Source: Planctomycetia bacterium
Lineage (GTDB): Bacteria > Planctomycetota > Planctomycetia > Pirellulales > Thermoguttaceae
Length of the DNA stretch: 41,377 bases
Assembly (NCBI GenBank): GCA_030527105.1
Contig: JAUNBK010000027.1
Location: 1-41,377 of the forward strand
Reading direction: 5' to 3'
Every line of letters starts with the position of its first letter. Position 1 is the first letter of the stretch. A program made the position numbers and the translations under genes. Shown in pieces: positions 41,312-41,377 of this stretch. The notes below the pieces were generated by a model that saw only the letters and a list, made by a program, of their open reading frames with translations, made no database searches and was not told the origin of the DNA.

Positions 41312-41377
41312 CTACTTCTCCAATAAAATTCCCGCAAAAGTCGCACGGACTTTTTGACGATAAGATCAGTATACCAC
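41312..41377 (+). mobile_element. End of a second IS630-type element, cut by the window edge
   Basis: TACTTCTCC, then ATAAAATTCCCGCAAAAG and GACGATAAGATCAGTATACC match the minus strand of 374-442 almost base for base. The transposase ATG would lie just past the last base of the window. The element points out of the window, as does the one at the left edge. Confidence 0.75.

Noticed and set aside
1..41377. Composite transposon formed by the two IS630 ends
   Set aside because: The interior holds housekeeping genes (pyrB, panC, lgt, lnt, tRNAs), so a contig break at a repeat is simpler.

Overview
The window looks like a whole bacterial contig of about 41.4 kb from the Planctomycetota or a related PVC-group lineage. 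This rests on gene content: a membrane Ser/Thr kinase fused to TPRs, a DUF4159-type exported protein with prenyltransferase-like repeats, an Lgt with an inserted PDZ-like module, an exported formylglycine-generating-enzyme-like protein, several lipoproteins of unknown function, and sparse Shine-Dalgarno sites. The genus cannot be read from the sequence. Both edges fall inside copies of the same IS630-type element in opposite orientation, which probably explains why the assembly stops there.

Left part (1-25.3 kb). After the truncated IS630 transposase come pyrB and an exported GH10-like glycosidase. Next is a two-gene module of an AAA ATPase and an internally deleted DUF4276-like protein. A leftward operon follows (Ser/Thr kinase-TPR, panC, lgt), then rightward genes for exported aldose 1-epimerase and a DUF4159 protein. 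The leftward phosphate-binding lipoprotein PstS comes next, then an exported FGE-like protein, a TlpA-like thioredoxin, galE, a lipoprotein, queD, a leftward exported protein, and two tandem secreted paralogues. tRNA-Asp, a YkgJ-like Fe/Zn cluster protein and Lnt end this half. Lgt, Lnt and several lipobox proteins occur together.

Right part (27.6-41.4 kb). A tightly packed leftward operon of seven genes (38172 to 27979) is the most striking feature. It encodes an NrdG-like radical SAM protein, a membrane coiled-coil protein, a ClpB/ClpX-class AAA+ unfoldase with a degenerate N-terminal half, an unknown protein, a zinc-ribbon GTPase, a GAP1-N2-type GTPase-associated protein with a C-terminal membrane anchor, and a multi-pass membrane zinc-ribbon GTPase. 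The GTPase/GAP1 trio belongs to predicted NTP-dependent biological conflict systems. Its coupling to a radical SAM enzyme, a coiled-coil protein and an unfoldase is what I consider the candidate undescribed system. Upstream lie tRNA-Ser(GGA), an ArfB-like release factor, leuD and a membrane protein.

Overlaid on this is a family of ~100-bp palindromic repeats (about eleven full or decayed copies). One end matches the IS630 ends at the contig edges, so they look like MITEs of that element. Most sit immediately 3' of genes in one orientation, and in at least two genes they supply the stop codon. A second short inverted-repeat element (two copies) and an IS5-type transposase remnant are also present.
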